From: Emydura subglobosa
Taxonomy: Eukaryota > Chordata > Testudines > Chelidae
Length of the DNA stretch: 64,000 bases
Assembly: GCA_007922225.1 (NCBI GenBank)
Contig: ML679966.1
Location: 57,866,148-57,930,147 of the forward strand
Reading direction: 5' to 3'
Both the position numbers and the translations under genes were made by a program. The notes under the pieces were generated by a model. The model was not told the origin of the DNA. It saw nothing but the letters and a program-made list of their open reading frames with translations, and made no database searches. Below, piece after piece: positions 24,561 to 37,101 of the stretch. How positions within the stretch are numbered: position 1 is the stretch's first letter; the number at the start of each line of letters is the position of its first letter.

Positions 24561-25380
24561 ATCTCTTCTATCTTTCTGTCTTCTGTGGAGCAGGAGTCTA
24601 GCAGAGACCATTCTAACTTTTCAGCACTTTACTGTCAGCAGTTTGGCAAGCTAAAACAATTCTTAAGCAGACTGAACCTAATGAAAGCTTTGACTTCCAC
24701 TAACTGATAGAGGAAAATCAGGGCAAGGTAGCCGTTGATCTTTCAGAGCCAAAGGAGGAAAACAGGATTCCAGGAATGGCTCAGTAGGTCCTATGTGATG
24801 TGATGTGCTGTGCCTGCAGTCTTCCAGTAACTGCAATGCAAGGCGGAGGTGGAATGTGTATTTTCCTAGTTTCCCATATTTTGCTGTTCTTTTTACTTTA
24901 TCCCCATTTGCATGCATGTTTCTTGTTTTATCTTAAGAAAAGACTGGATCAGCCAGATCTGAGAGCAGCCATGTAAAATAGATTTTTTTTTTCTCAACGA
25001 GGACATTTAATGCTATCTGAGAGATTATCAAACATGGGTTTTTCACTTTTGTAAAAGGTCCCCAACAAATGAAGAGCACAGGAATAAGGGAATTTGTTAA
25101 AATGATGATTTAATACTAAAAATATCAAATACATATTTAGACTGTTTCTTCTTTACTTATTATGTAGGATTGAAGGGACAATGTCTGCTTGATTTTTTTG
25201 ACTAATTTAAAAAATATTTGAAAAAAAATTTCAGACTCACCTAAACTAGCTTTACACCAGTGTACCTCTGAGGTCTGCAGAGTCATTCCTAATTTTTATA
25301 CCATGCAAGGGAGGTTTGGATTCAGGATCTATGGGGAAAAAAACCAGAATAGCTCTTCCTCTCTAACTCCCTGGCTGGGC
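24561..25380. other. Intron with nothing recognisable
   Basis: Ordinary AT-rich sequence without gene signals. Confidence 0.45.
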
Positions 25381-25384
25381 ACTC

Positions 25385-25512
25385 TTATTCTGCACTAAAA
25401 GTGCCTTTGTACAGTTTAGGTAATCGATTTAGGAAGCACAGAATAACTATTGAGCTTTAGTTTTGAAAGTGGATTAAGCTAAATCCAACAAAGGCACTTT
25501 AGTGCAGAATAA
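25385..25512. repeat. Hairpin repeat with 25-bp inverted arms
   Basis: ttattctgcactaaaagtgc followed by ctttgt at 25385-25410 is complementary to acaaaggcactttagtgcag followed by aataa at 25488-25512 apart from one base. A spacer of about 77 bp lies between. Probably a MITE or its core. Terminal duplications not seen. Confidence 0.7.
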
Positions 25513-26325
25513 AAACACCTACGTAGGAATTAGTGAAAAATAGCTTTTGCAATTTAGATTAACACCCTAACTATTTTGCACTAATTTCCCTATGAATTTG
25601 TCATGGAGATAAACCCTAATATCATATCAATTAACCATATTTAGTTGACTTCAGTAAACAGAATTTCATGGAGGCTGCTCAAAAAATGCACAGCTTGACT
25701 ATTCATTTTTTAATACATATATAGTTCAGCAAATAAACACCAAGTGAAAAAAAGAAACCAACACTTTGAAGACCTGCCAAATCTAATTATTACCAGGTGG
25801 TTGTCATTCTGTGTGGATCCTGGGGGTCATATAGTAAAACCACAACTTCAGATGGTTTCTTTAACCCTCTGTTCAGTTACTTTACGGACTGTAGTCTCAA
25901 CTTGTTTTTTTCCTCTGTCTGCTTTATGAATATTTTACTCAAGTGTATGCAAAATATTTTTCTTCTTGTTGGAGTTATTCCAAGGAAGCCTAACATTTCA
26001 AACAAACAGCTTTGAAGATTTTATTTTTTAATTTTATCATAGATGGGCATATACTAATTTAGACATCACTGATGAAGTTAGATTTATGCTTTCAACAGGT
26101 AGGAAGATATGTTGAATTGATAAGGGGGTGTTTAGGGATAATATGTTGATAAAACCTCTGTTTAGTGTTACTACGCTAAACAGTTAAACACAGTCCAGGG
26201 TTTTCTGTAAAGTTCTTGTTGGCTTACTCCATTACACACACCATTAAAAATCTATTAGTTTCCCATATCTATTCATTTCCCTAATTCGTGTTAGCTTTGG
26301 TGTGTATAGTCTTTTATAGGAGAAA
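25513..26325. other. Intron with nothing recognisable
   Basis: AT-rich. The two overlapping frames at 25744-26015 have no conserved motif. Confidence 0.4.
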
Positions 26326-26331
26326 ATGTCT

Positions 26332-26765
26332 TGTCGGGTTCCAATGCTGATAGCAGAGGATGCGGGCTCGAAAAAGCACAACAACCAATATGATTGCAAG
26401 CTAAATCATTTATTCCATCTTGTTCTCCAGCTTATATACCTTTTTATCATCTTTGCATACAATGGTCACACAATTGCTGATTGGCTATTATATGATTTCA
26501 CCTACTTCACACGGGAACAGCTTACATATTACTGGTAGCTTCTTAGCTCACACAACTATCTTGTTTACGACCTTGAATACTTTCTACTATCTAGTGGATG
26601 GCGGCCAAGTCCCGGGAACTCGCCGCCAGTGAGGCGCCTGAGTGAAAGTGGCCACCTTCCAGCTCCCTGTAGGCAGCCTCACTTGACCTGGTGTCCAGCA
26701 CCAGGCCTGCTGTAAGTGTCCACTAGGTAGCCATCAGGTCAGGGTACGAATGATACACTCCCACA
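26332..26765 (-). mobile_element. Solo LTR of an endogenous retrovirus, with target duplication
   Basis: On the minus strand the unit starts TGTGGGAGTG and ends CCCGACA, the TG...CA form of retroviral LTRs. It is 434 bp and flanked by a perfect 6-bp duplication, atgtct at 26326-26331 and 26766-26771. A TATA box (tatataag, complement at 26432-26439) and a polyadenylation signal (aataaa, complement tttatt at 26409-26414) follow in the right order. No viral gene remains on either side, so it is a recombined solo LTR. A 6-bp duplication is usual for class II (betaretrovirus-like) and some other ERVs; the class is inference. It is antisense to FSTL5. Confidence 0.85.
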
Positions 26766-26771
26766 ATGTCT

Positions 26772-28740
26772 GATTGACACTTAAATAGTATTAAAGATGG
26801 CATTAATTATTCTTTTGGGAGCAAAAGACAAAGTTAGTTTAGATGGTCTCAAACTGTTGTTGAAGTCTGATCTTCTAACAACAAAACAAGACAAACTCAT
26901 ACAAAAAGGGAAACAAAAGAATAATAAAGATAGAAAACACAGATTCTGCCTCTGGGGTTGACTTTCACTTTCAGGCAAGATCCTGGGGAAACACAGGCCC
27001 AGCACACAAACTTATGAGCTACTCTGAGACCTAGCAAACTTTTAGTATTGTCAGGCTGTTCAAGACATTAGTCTATAGTTTGCCTCTTGGGACGCAGGTT
27101 CATAGCAGCGTTGAAAAAAAGTGGCGTTGTCTTGATCAGATAAGTGAAATGCTCATTAGACAGAAGGCAAAAAGAGATTGACAGGAAAGAGGAGAAATAA
27201 GGCAGGTAAGGAAAGGAGTATGATATAATTACAAACTGACAGTAGGAATCCAAGTCTTACATCTCAGGTGTTCAGAAAACAGCTGAAGCGAGTGAAGGTG
27301 GTGATGTCATATGATTCCCTCGCTCTCACCTGGTCTGATAAGGATGGCTTTTAGGATCACTACAACAAAGACCCAGTAGTATCATGGTAGGTACAAGGCT
27401 CCCAGGAAATAGTGAATGTGGCAGTAGTCCTGATGGTGAAGCTCACACCTTCTAGTCCATTCCTCTATGATCCGTAGATTAGCAATGCCCAGAAAGAGGT
27501 GGCATCTGCATCCCATTAAAATTAAACAATAGGTGATTTTTAACTATAAATATTTCCTCTCATTTCTAAAATCTTTCAGCTCATGGTTAAGGAAATATAT
27601 GATTTTCACAGCCTTGAGGACATGTTATCATGATTCTTTTAATTTAAATAATACAGTTGTACCAGTCTTTCTGGCTCCAACTTCTGCTGACTTTAATAAA
27701 CAATTTTATGTAACAGACTGGCTGGACACTTGTTTCGTTGAACAACTTGGAATACAGGCCTTTCCATATCAGGCAATTGAGGCTGTATTCATTACTTGAC
27801 TAATTCCGGATCTGCACTAGTTTTCTCAACAATTACATCATCTGATTTTAAGTAATTCTTAATAATCAAAATATATATGGTGTTAGCAAATCTAAGTAAT
27901 CTCTAGTAAATGATGTAACTATTTTGCCTTCAATAACCAAAAAATGTTAAGTAATTTTTCTCTGAGTGGCCATGCTCATTGTTCACATTCAGTTGCTTAA
28001 CATCCTGATGATTGTGATCCATATTTTTTTATGCCTCAGGTTCGCAACCACTTAAAGTATGGAACTGGATTATTTCCAACCAAAGCTTCATAGCTGCCAC
28101 TTTCTTTGCAAAGAGAAATTCTGCAATATGATCCTTAGTGTTAATTAATATATACCTTATACTTAATTACTTTAAAAATACAACTAAATAAAACAATATT
28201 AAAGTTGCAAAGTCAAGCACTCAATGTTGAGAATTGCCTGAATTAAGATTGCCTGTGCAATTTTTAGCTCCATACTACAGTTCTCTATCACTTAAGCTAA
28301 TGGAGTTATTAACGGCAGGAGAATGCTGTTATCTTCTGTGTAGACCTGTCACTAGAGTGGGATGTAGTCACACACTTTGCCAGTGGGTTTCACACCTATT
28401 TTCTGGACAGCAAAGTAATGTTGATACTGAGGAATAATGGGTTCATTTCTAGGTTCTATAGAGGAGTGGTCTCTAGTGGCTACAGACCATTTTGCCCCTC
28501 TCCACACAGACTCTCTCTATCCACTTTTGCCACGTACATACAAATTGTGTATTTCAGAGGCTTGAAATTGTCCAAACTTGGGCAAATTTTCATGGGGTTG
28601 GCAAAAGCCACATCCATGACATCAAGGTGATTATGCTGACAAATTTGAAGTTCCTGTTCCAAAGCATGGAAGTGCTAGAGTTCACCAACAAAATGATTGG
28701 AAGAAGTTTTTTGAACATTAGCAAAACGGTGTATTTCCCC
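26772..28740. other. Intron with nothing recognisable
   Basis: Both strands read. No conserved frame, no paired repeat ends. The region around 28310-28640 has several overlapping short frames of no evident meaning. Confidence 0.45.
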
Positions 28741-28741
28741 T

Positions 28742-28806
28742 GATGTTGTAGCTGTGTCAGTCCCAGGATATGAAATGGATATTACTTTACCCACCTTGTC
28801 TCTCTG
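28742..28806. mobile_element. Palindromic MITE-like element, internally deleted copy 2
   Basis: gatgttgtagctgtgtcagt followed by cccaggatat matches the outer end of copy 3 (61465-61500). It is joined directly to attactttacccaccttgtc and tctctg, the other arm seen at 7751-7772. The centre has been lost. Confidence 0.65.
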
Positions 28807-29159
28807 TTTTTCCTAATCCCATTCTTAGAAATGGCTGGACCATTTTGCAAGTTTACCAAAGTTAAAAGTTATTGAAAATAAGGGTTTATACTGAAAAGAT
28901 TTAGACAACCTTCATGGTAGGTATCATTAACTGCACCATCTACAATTATTTCAACTGTTATTTATGTAGCACCAGGTTGCTTTACAGAGGAAAAAGATAA
29001 AGTGCCTGTTCCAAGAGGTGTACAACTTGCCAGCCAATGCCTTGCAATTAGGCTTTTTTACATGCTAAGGGAACGATCCAGAATGAATCACAGAACACAC
29101 ATCTCCTCCCTAGCCCTCCAAACCCCATCTAAATGTTAAAAAATGGGTGAATAGAACCC

Positions 29160-29730
29160 TATTGCAACCCCTACTTGATAGTAGTCAGAATGGCCATGAA
29201 ATCCTGAGCTGATTTAGAAAATTCATATTCTGCATGAATATTGAATTCACTAAACACAATTAGTTGTGGTGATTCCTAATACCATGGCAGTGAGAAACTT
29301 AACTGAGCCCAGGGTCTTTGCATTGCAGTGATACTCTAAAACTAGTCCCACTTTAACTCTATCCCATGGCTCATATAGAAGACCAATACACTATTTCAGA
29401 TTTAGATATGGAGCAGGAGATCACCTATGACTAAGGCATGACTAGCAGTATGGTTATTTTGCCTCCTCCACAGTCACCCTTTAGTTCATGATGCACAGAA
29501 TACCCTTCCAGAGACAAATGTGCCAACACTGATTCAACACTGTCATCTAATTAGGTTTTGAATATCCATACAAAGTTGGAAATCTTATCCTGTATGAAAG
29601 CATTAATGGTTTTGAGGTCTTACATTAATCACCATTAACTGAAGAACAGAACCATTGTCCACTGACATCCCAAATTTTTGGGAAATAACTATGGAGAAAT
29701 CAAAGGGATTAACATAATAAACATCTGATA
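29160..29730 (-). mobile_element. L2-like LINE endonuclease fragment
   Basis: On the minus strand near 29185-29270 the frame reads S-E-F-N-I-H-A-E followed by FSKSAQDFMAILTTI. This matches the apurinic-endonuclease motif of L2 LINEs (G-D-F-N-I-H, then A-x-D-F-L-x-L-L). Upstream on that strand are weaker traces, with several stops. Endonuclease nicks the target for LINE insertion; this piece is a relic lacking RT. The clade assignment is by motif only. Confidence 0.5.
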
Positions 29731-29860
29731 ACTGGTTGCCACAATCTTCCAAAATTTTTTTTTCCTGTTTCTGTTTCCTACCAGATCACAGAGGATCAAA
29801 CCTGCCACAGGGATCAAGGAATCCAAACACCCACAACGATAATATATATCTCAGATATAT

Positions 29861-29879
29861 AATAATAATAATAATAATA
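29861..29879. repeat. (AAT)n microsatellite
   Basis: Six copies of AAT. Confidence 0.9.
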
Positions 29880-29918
29880 TCTCACCTCTGCACAGAAGCA
29901 TATTATCATCTCCTCAGC

Positions 29919-30126
29919 CAGGGCCATATTATCCATTAGGCACAATAGGCACAGTGCCTAGGGCCTACAAAACTTTCAGGGCCTAAGAAAAAAAATGTAT
30001 ATATCATTTTTTATTTTTATTTAAAAAACTATTTATTAATAGCTTAAAATCAAATTAGTTATTTTGGTTGGGGGGCCTACAAAGGCTAGTGTGCCTAGGG
30101 CCTACGAAGGTCTTAAATCGGCCCTG
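29919..30126. mobile_element. Non-autonomous hAT element with perfect 8-bp duplication
   Basis: Terminal inverted repeats cagggccatatta and taaatcggccctg are bounded by an exact duplication tcctcagc at 29911-29918 and 30127-30134. The 208-bp body contains two related phrases, agtgcctagggcctacaaaa and gtgcctagggcctacgaagg, and an AT-rich middle. An 8-bp duplication with CAGG-type ends is the hAT mark. Confidence 0.88.
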
Positions 30127-30134
30127 TCCTCAGC

Positions 30135-33100
30135 CACCCAAAGGATAAACTGAAATAGTGATCTCTAGGGAAGACTAAAAAAGCCATCATATGAGAAAGT
30201 TTTGGCATTTGGCTGTGGTAATTAAATGAATATATCTATAGTCACTTAATTTTAGTCCTCATATGTAAGCATAAAACTACAGTATGATGGAAATACTTGC
30301 TTTTTGGAAAAAACTAACAAATTGACACCTTTAAAATCCTTCCAGTAAATGTAATTGAATTAATAAGGTCACACACATCCTGTTTAGGTCTTTTTACCAG
30401 CTTTCAAACTTGGGAAGAGAAAAGACCTCTTTTGGTAGGAATTACATTTAGAAAAAGCTTAATTGTAAGTTCAGCCATTTAATTTTAACTTAGAAATTTT
30501 TACACAAATTGCTTTATCTCTGTCAAAAGAGATTAATAATGCATAGCCAGAACGTGAAAAATAGACTTGTTGAACCTATAGTAACTTTCCATTCAGTGGG
30601 ATTCATGTGAAATTTAGCCACATTGTTTCCCATTGTGCAAAGGGTTATTCTCAGTGCAAAATGTATGAAGCTATTTTTTTAAATTATAGTGGGGTTTTTT
30701 TTTTGTTTGTTTTTTACAAAAATGCATCATGGAAATCAAGATCTAAGATCTGTGGCTCTAGTCTTGTAATTTTAAAGTAAAAACACAGGATTATTTTTTT
30801 TTCAATAGTTTTGTGTTAGTACCAGATTTTCTTTACTTCCATAAAACCTCACACAGAATACAGAATGTCTAGGTAATCAGTGACTGGAACATGAATTACC
30901 CTTTCTACTCTGATCTAAAATACTTTTCTCTTGCATTTTCCATGTGATGTACTTTCTTAAGAGTTCATCTTTCAGCATGAAGGATATGGGATGCATTTTA
31001 TTTGTGCTTTAAGCATCTATGACGTACTGAACACAAGGATAAAGAAAATAGAAATAATTGCCTTTAGAATGAAAGGTTTCTAACCAAGAATGTTGATCAT
31101 GCTTATATACTTAAAATCTGTTAATGTGGTTTCACAGCAAATGTATTTTGTAACATTTGTCATCATGTATTTATTTATGAAAACATCATTGTATTATCAG
31201 ATAGTGTATTGTCATTAATAAATGGAAAACATAATCTTCAACAGTTCGGTTGTTTAACTGGGTCATCTTTTTATGGTTAGCAAAGGACATCATCCTTAGA
31301 AATAGTTTATTCCTTTTGCTTTGACTCATTTCAATGGGCTTTTATGCAGCACAGTATTTTACAGGTAACATTTGGGAACAGAGAAAATGTAGCTTTTAAA
31401 AAACAAGTTTTCAATAGACCTTTCTTTAGGTGGCCTTCTTCTGTTGTATAGTTTTAAAAAGCAGTGTCCTTGCAAATATTCAGTCTCTACCATATACCCG
31501 AATTAAACATTTCCATTACTTCACCCTGCCGTCTACATTTATTTTAATCAGCAAATATTCATTCCAAATAGAGAGGAGAAAATCTTTTTACTCTCTCTCT
31601 CTGTCTTAGTGAATTTCTGTCTATTCACAGTTGTTAATGGGTATAGAAGTTTTACAACAACTGAGTTCATCAGAGGAAATCTAGGTTTTCAGTGCTGAAA
31701 GAAGCACTCTCTGCTGAAATTTGTAGACTATAGATGGAAACAGACACACATTGCGCATCTTATGGATTCTTAACTCTTTTGACAAGTAATTTTGCAGTGC
31801 ATGCTTACATAAGAAGACAGAGCTGAGCCATGAAGATGCCAGTATCTACAAAAATCAGTGTCACATGCTCCATTCCTTGTCCATAGAAGCAAAAACAATG
31901 GGCACATATAGCCCTTTTTAGAAGAACCATCCCTTTGAAGATTCTATCTTACTACCTCTGAAACATCATTTTCAGAAATGCCATTGATGGTGCCGTTAGA
32001 AATTACATTTAGGTTTGAAGGGTCTTTATCCAGAAATCCAGACCCGCATGAGTGCCAAAGTTTGTCATTTGAGTTAGGTGTCTTCAGAGAGTATATGCTC
32101 TTGTTAGAAAAATCCAAAGTAGGTCAGTTTTGCTGAGTAATTCTAAATTCATATTTTCTCCTTTCTTCTGCCCATCAAGAGCCTGACTCTAAGAAACAAG
32201 ATTCCATATTGAACAATAAATTTAAATATATATATATTTTTTTGAGCTGGGAATTTCTGGGGCATTCAGTTTTGTTTCAGAATTTAAAAAGACTGTACAC
32301 ATTTAAGTTCAGTAAGCAGGAAAACATACATTGTAGAAATAGAATTTCTAATTCTGCAACTCATTTCATAATCAACTAGAAATATCAGTCAAAACTTCAT
32401 ATGACTTATTTGCAATCACTTTTACATGATGTGTGAGAAACATGAATAGACTTCTGTAATAAAAGGAATAATTGATGGCAGCACATGTACAAGCATGTTA
32501 TGGATTTGTGATAACCTGAAATTAACTGGTAGAGATGAACTAGTATCAAAGTATTCCTTATCCACAGCCCTGACTACCTCAAGCAGGATTCTTCAGTCTG
32601 GTCTCATGCCACCAGGAGCAGCGTCTGAGTGCTTGCTAGACAATGAGCAATTCAGGAAATGAATAATAATTAATTTTTGTCAGAGCTGCTTTCAGCAGGT
32701 TTCCAACTTCTTATTTTAGCAAGGAGTCTTCTGCTAGTATCCATAGTCCTTTCCAGGCAGAATTATGTACTTCTATTGATGATGATGCAGGCTGAATTTG
32801 TTGGCGAGGTCCTGCCCTACACTGGGCTTGTTATAAATAATGGAAGCAATCTGTAACTTACAAATGGTACAAGTGCATGTTGCTGCTCTTTCTGGATGAT
32901 GCTACTGTAGTGATTTCATAGGACTTTCTTACCCTCCTTAATATTCCCAAAAGATTATATTTTTCATGAGACTATTTGCTCCAGCTAGGTGATGGAGAGA
33001 TGATAGAATGGTTTATGCCCCTTAGCATTTTTGTCTATGATATCATCCTTTCACTAGTTTGAAGTAGAAACTCTATACATCAACTCTGCTCTTGTATTGC

Positions 33101-33520
33101 CTCAAATACAATTTTCTTTCCAAATTTCATTGACTTTGGAGTTGTAAGGACATCTTAGAAATTACTTCAATTTTTTTTACCCTCATGACTATATCAATGT
33201 CTTGTTTGTTTCCATTTTTTTTCTCCTTCACCACTTTCTTCCTGTTTTTTTTTTTTTTTTTTTAAAGCAAGATGTCGTCATGATGCCTGAAATATGTCAG
33301 GACCAGACCAACACTCTCACATCTACTGAGTTCTTAGTTTTTCCGGCATAGTTATGGTGCTGTCGTTTGTTGTTTGTATCTTTCAACCATATTGTGTTAG
33401 GTGCTGCTCACTGTATACTGTAACTTCTGCTAACAAAGACTCTTAGGGAAGATAGTTAAAAGCAGATGCAAACTGTCTTCTACTGTGGGGATCTCAAAGC
33501 ATTTTTTAAAACATCAGTTC
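30135..33520. other. AT-rich intron with nothing recognisable
   Basis: More than 3 kb of AT-rich sequence without open frames longer than 60 residues. Contains a T run at 33245-33263. No repeat ends identified. Confidence 0.55.
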
Positions 33521-33524
33521 ATTA

Positions 33525-33650
33525 AACCTTATTAGTATCATACCCATTTAAGATATGTTGAAGTGTAACAGAGAAAGCTGAGTGACTTGCCTAGTGTCTG
33601 ATGTTGAGTCAGTGGAAGAGTCTAAAATCCTGATTATACTCCTTTTTGAT
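33525..33650 (+). repeat. MIR-like SINE fragment
   Basis: The order cccatttaagatatg, agagaaagctgagtgacttg and cctagtgtctgatg then gagtcagtgg parallels the MIR core (cccattttacag, aggttaagtgacttgcccaagg, cagtggc). Confidence 0.5.
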
Positions 33651-34599
33651 GTGTGCTTTTATTTAATCCAATGTGAGTTGTGTGCACATATTAAGGAGAG
33701 AATAGACTTTTAGGAATGCAATGGGTCCTATTTAGGAATCTCTGCTTAGCATTAAAAGTCAACATTCCAGGAAAATTAGTACAGCCCAGATATCTGAGAT
33801 ACTATAGTTATTACTTCTTTTAAGGCTGAATGCTAAAGTCCTTATTCATTTGTTTTTATTAAATCATGACTAAGATGAAAATCCCAGTGATTTCACTCAG
33901 TTTTGTCTAAGTTTAAACTATTGACTTTAACGCTAACTAATCTCTTTATTTTGAGTACTGAATGTACTGTATGAGTAGCATTGCCTGTGTGGTAGAACTA
34001 ATCCACACCTCTGAGATTTTTGTTAAGCAACATTTAAAGTAAATGTTGAAATATCTACAAAAGTTCATGGTATGACCTTTTCAAAACAGTGATGATTGTG
34101 ATGCATGTTTCCTTCAGTTACTTGGTGACACTGGGTGAAGCAAAGCTTGCAGAGTGAAGGCTTGCCTGGTGAGTTGCTACTGAAAAGCACTCAACCCGTT
34201 TGAATACCGGTTCCTGTATCTGTGGTGAGGCAAGTCTGTCCCTCCTCATTTTGCTTTAGATATCCATTGCTTGAGACTGGTTTCACATAATTGAATAATA
34301 AAATTTTTAAACAACAAAATATGTGAAAAAACCCCAGTAAATGTTAAGTGCAACAAAAAATTTAATGAAATTTAATGAATTATTGTCTTGAAACTGCTTG
34401 AAGAACATCAGTCTACATTTACATGTGAGCACAGTGGCATTCTTATTCTAAGTCTTCTCAGCTGGTTGTTTCAAATCTGTATCTTTCCATTTCCACTATT
34501 TAAAGCAGTTAACTTGCCTAGAGCACATGGATGGTTTATAGATTAAGTGCCAGTGAGCAAATGACATGAAGGATGCCCACAGATAGGCTTTGACATGGT

Positions 34600-34920
34600 G
34601 CTTAGGGTATTGTCCTAACCATTGAGAGGAATAGGTGTGGGCAGGACTGGGTCAGTAATGATTTTCCCATCCTGTGGACATTTCTGAGATACTAAGAAAA
34701 TTCTCATGCCAGCAGCAGGACGAAACTGAGACCTTTTGAGTATTGTCACTAAAAATGAGAGGGCTCCACCCCAGAAGAGCCAATAGCTCTGTGATTAGAG
34801 CACTTACTGGGGCTATGTGATGCAGGTTAAATTAAATTCTCTGCCTAGTTCAAATGGATTTGAACCTGGGTCTCCTACATCTTGTGTGAGTATCCTAACC
34901 ACAAGGCTCTAGAATCAACC
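34600..34920. repeat. tRNA-like SINE relics, with inverted arms
   Basis: At 34782-34830 the + strand reads like the first half of a tRNA-derived SINE (tagctctgtgattagagcac). At 34855-34915 the same unit appears inverted: ggatttgaacctgggtctcc, then a tail complementary to the first arm, gtatcctaaccacaaggctc. The complement of ggatttgaacc is a Pol III B-box (ggttcaaatcc). A further fragment, gtcctaaccattgag, is at 34612-34626. Similar palindromic tRNA-SINE units occur in turtles. Confidence 0.65.
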
Positions 34921-35289
34921 CCTCTCATTTTGATCTAATGAATATTTAATTATTTATACAAAGTTGAACAGCTCCAGGGGCTGAGATGGAGTGATGAAAG
35001 TAGCAGCTGAGCAGACTGTTCTTTTGATCAACAGTTCTTCTTCTGGGAATTTCACTATTGCAAATAGTGGGGTCTGGGATGTTTGGGGAGCAAATTCAGG
35101 AATCTTACCAATTGTACAGGGATGTATTCTCCCTCAGCTCACTGAAGTTAGGCTGTCTAGTTTTCTGGAGAGATCACATTATAAATCAGAGAACTGAGCA
35201 ACCTTAAAAACCTTGGCTCAGGACAGGTGACAACTGGAGCTGGAAGTCGAGCGTGGGTGCTCTTGCTGGACCTGGGGTTGCCTTGAAAC

Positions 35290-37101
35290 TTTGATGCCCA
35301 TTAGCAAGGATTTTTAATGAATCTGTAAACTCAGGGACTGTACCATATGACTGGAGAATTGCTAATATAGTTCCTATTTTTAAGAAAGGGAAAAAAAGTG
35401 ATCGGGGTAACTACAGGCCTGTTAGTTTGATCTCAATACTATACAAAGTCTTGGAAAAAATTTAGAAAGCGAAAGTAGTTAAGAACATTGAGGTTAATGG
35501 TAATTGGGATAAAATACAACATGGCTTTACAAAAGGTAGATCGTGCCAGACCAACCTGATCTCCTTTTTTGAGAAGATACGATTTTTTAGACAAAGGGAA
35601 TGCAGTGGATCTAATTTACCAAGATATCACTAAGGCATTTAATACAGTTCCACATGGGTTAAATTGGAAAAGATGGGGATTAATATGAAAATTGAAAGTT
35701 GGATAAGGAACTTGTTAAAGGGGAGATTACAACAGTCATACTGAAAGGTGAACTGTCAGGCTGGAGGGAGGTTACTAGTGGAATTCTGCAAGGATCAGTC
35801 CTGCGACCAATCTTATTTAACCTTTTTATTACTGACCTTGGCACAAAAAGTGGGACTGTGATAATAAAGTTTACGGATGACACAAAGTTGGGAGGTATTG
35901 CCAATACAGAGACGGATTGGGATATCATACAGGAAGATCTGGATGACCTGTAAACTGGAGTAATAGAAATAGGATGAAATTTAATAGTGGAAAGTGCAAG
36001 GTCATGCATTTAGGGACTAATAACAAGAATTTCTGCTATAAGCTGGGACACATCAGTTGGAAGTGACCGAGGAGGAGGAGGACCTGGGCGTATTGGTTGA
36101 TCACAGGAGGACTATGAGCTGCCAATGTGATGTGGCCATGAAAAAAGCTAATGTGGTCCTAGGATGCATCAGGCAAGGTATTTCCAGTAGAGATAGGGAG
36201 GTGTTAGTACCATTGTACAAGGTGCTGGTGAGACTTAATCTGGAATACTATGTGCAGTTCTGGTCCCCATGTTTAAGAAAGATGAATTCAAACTAGAACA
36301 GGTGCAGAAAAGGGCTACTAAGATCCACAGAATGGAAAACCTGCCTTATGAGAGGAGATTCAAAGAACTTGGTTTGTTTAGCTTAACCAAAAGAAGGTTG
36401 AGGGGAGATGTGATTGCTCTCTATAAATAGATCAGAGGAATAAATACCAGGGAGGTAAAGGAATTATTTAAGTTCAGCACCAATGTGGACACAAGAAGTA
36501 TTGGATATAAACTGGCGATCAAGAAGTTTAGACTTGAAATTAGACTCAGGTTTCTAACCATCAGAGGGAGCCTTCCAAGGGGAGCAATGGGGGCAAAAAA
36601 CCTAGCTGGCTTCAAAACTGAGCTTGATAAATTTATGAAGGGGATGGTATGATGGGACAGCCTAGTTTGGCAATGACTGATCTTTGACTACTGGTGGTAG
36701 ATATGCCAATGGTCTGTGAAGGGATGTTTGATGGCATGGGTTCTGAGTTATTACAGAAAATTCTTTCTTGGATGTCTGGCTGGTGAGTCTTGCCCACATG
36801 CTCAGGGTTTAACTGATCACCATATTTGGGGTCAGGAAGGAATTTTTTCCCCATGGCAGATTAGCAAAGGTTCTGGGTTTTTTTTGCCTTCCTCTGTAGC
36901 ATGGGGCATGGCTTACTTGCTGGTGGATTCTCTGTACCTTAAAGTCTTTAAACCATGATTTGAAAACTTTAATAACTCAGTCATAGGTCAGGGGTCTATT
37001 ATAGGAGTGCATGGGTGTGGTTCTGTGGCCTGCGTTGTGCAGGAGGTCACACTAGATGATCATATTAGTCCCTTCTGACCTTAGAGTCTATGAGTCTATG
37101 A
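35290..37101 (+). mobile_element. CR1 LINE, 5' truncated, + strand, with intact 3' end
   Basis: The + strand carries CR1 ORF2 from the RT fingers (A-N-I-V-P-I-F-K-K-G near 35360-35390, NYRPVSLIS near 35410) through QTNLISFFEK (35550). The catalytic box follows as KFTDDTKLGG (35868-35897), then DLGVLVDHRRTM and [16 protein letters not shown] (36080-36275). A stop at about 35462, frameshifts near 35580-35700 and at 35950, and an F-T-D-D box in place of F-A-D-D mark it as inactive. The 3' untranslated region (36640-37100) includes tgtctggctggtgagtcttg and ends gatgatcatattagtccctt ... gagtctatgagtctatga, the short tandem end typical of CR1. It lies in the sense direction of FSTL5. Confidence 0.9.

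Noticed and set aside
28234..28743. Cluster of overlapping frames as a possible gene
   Set aside because: All are short, on several frames, and none shows a conserved block or splice support.
34782..34915. A tRNA gene
   Set aside because: No full cloverleaf. The unit is palindromic and recurs in part at 53025, so it is a SINE relic.
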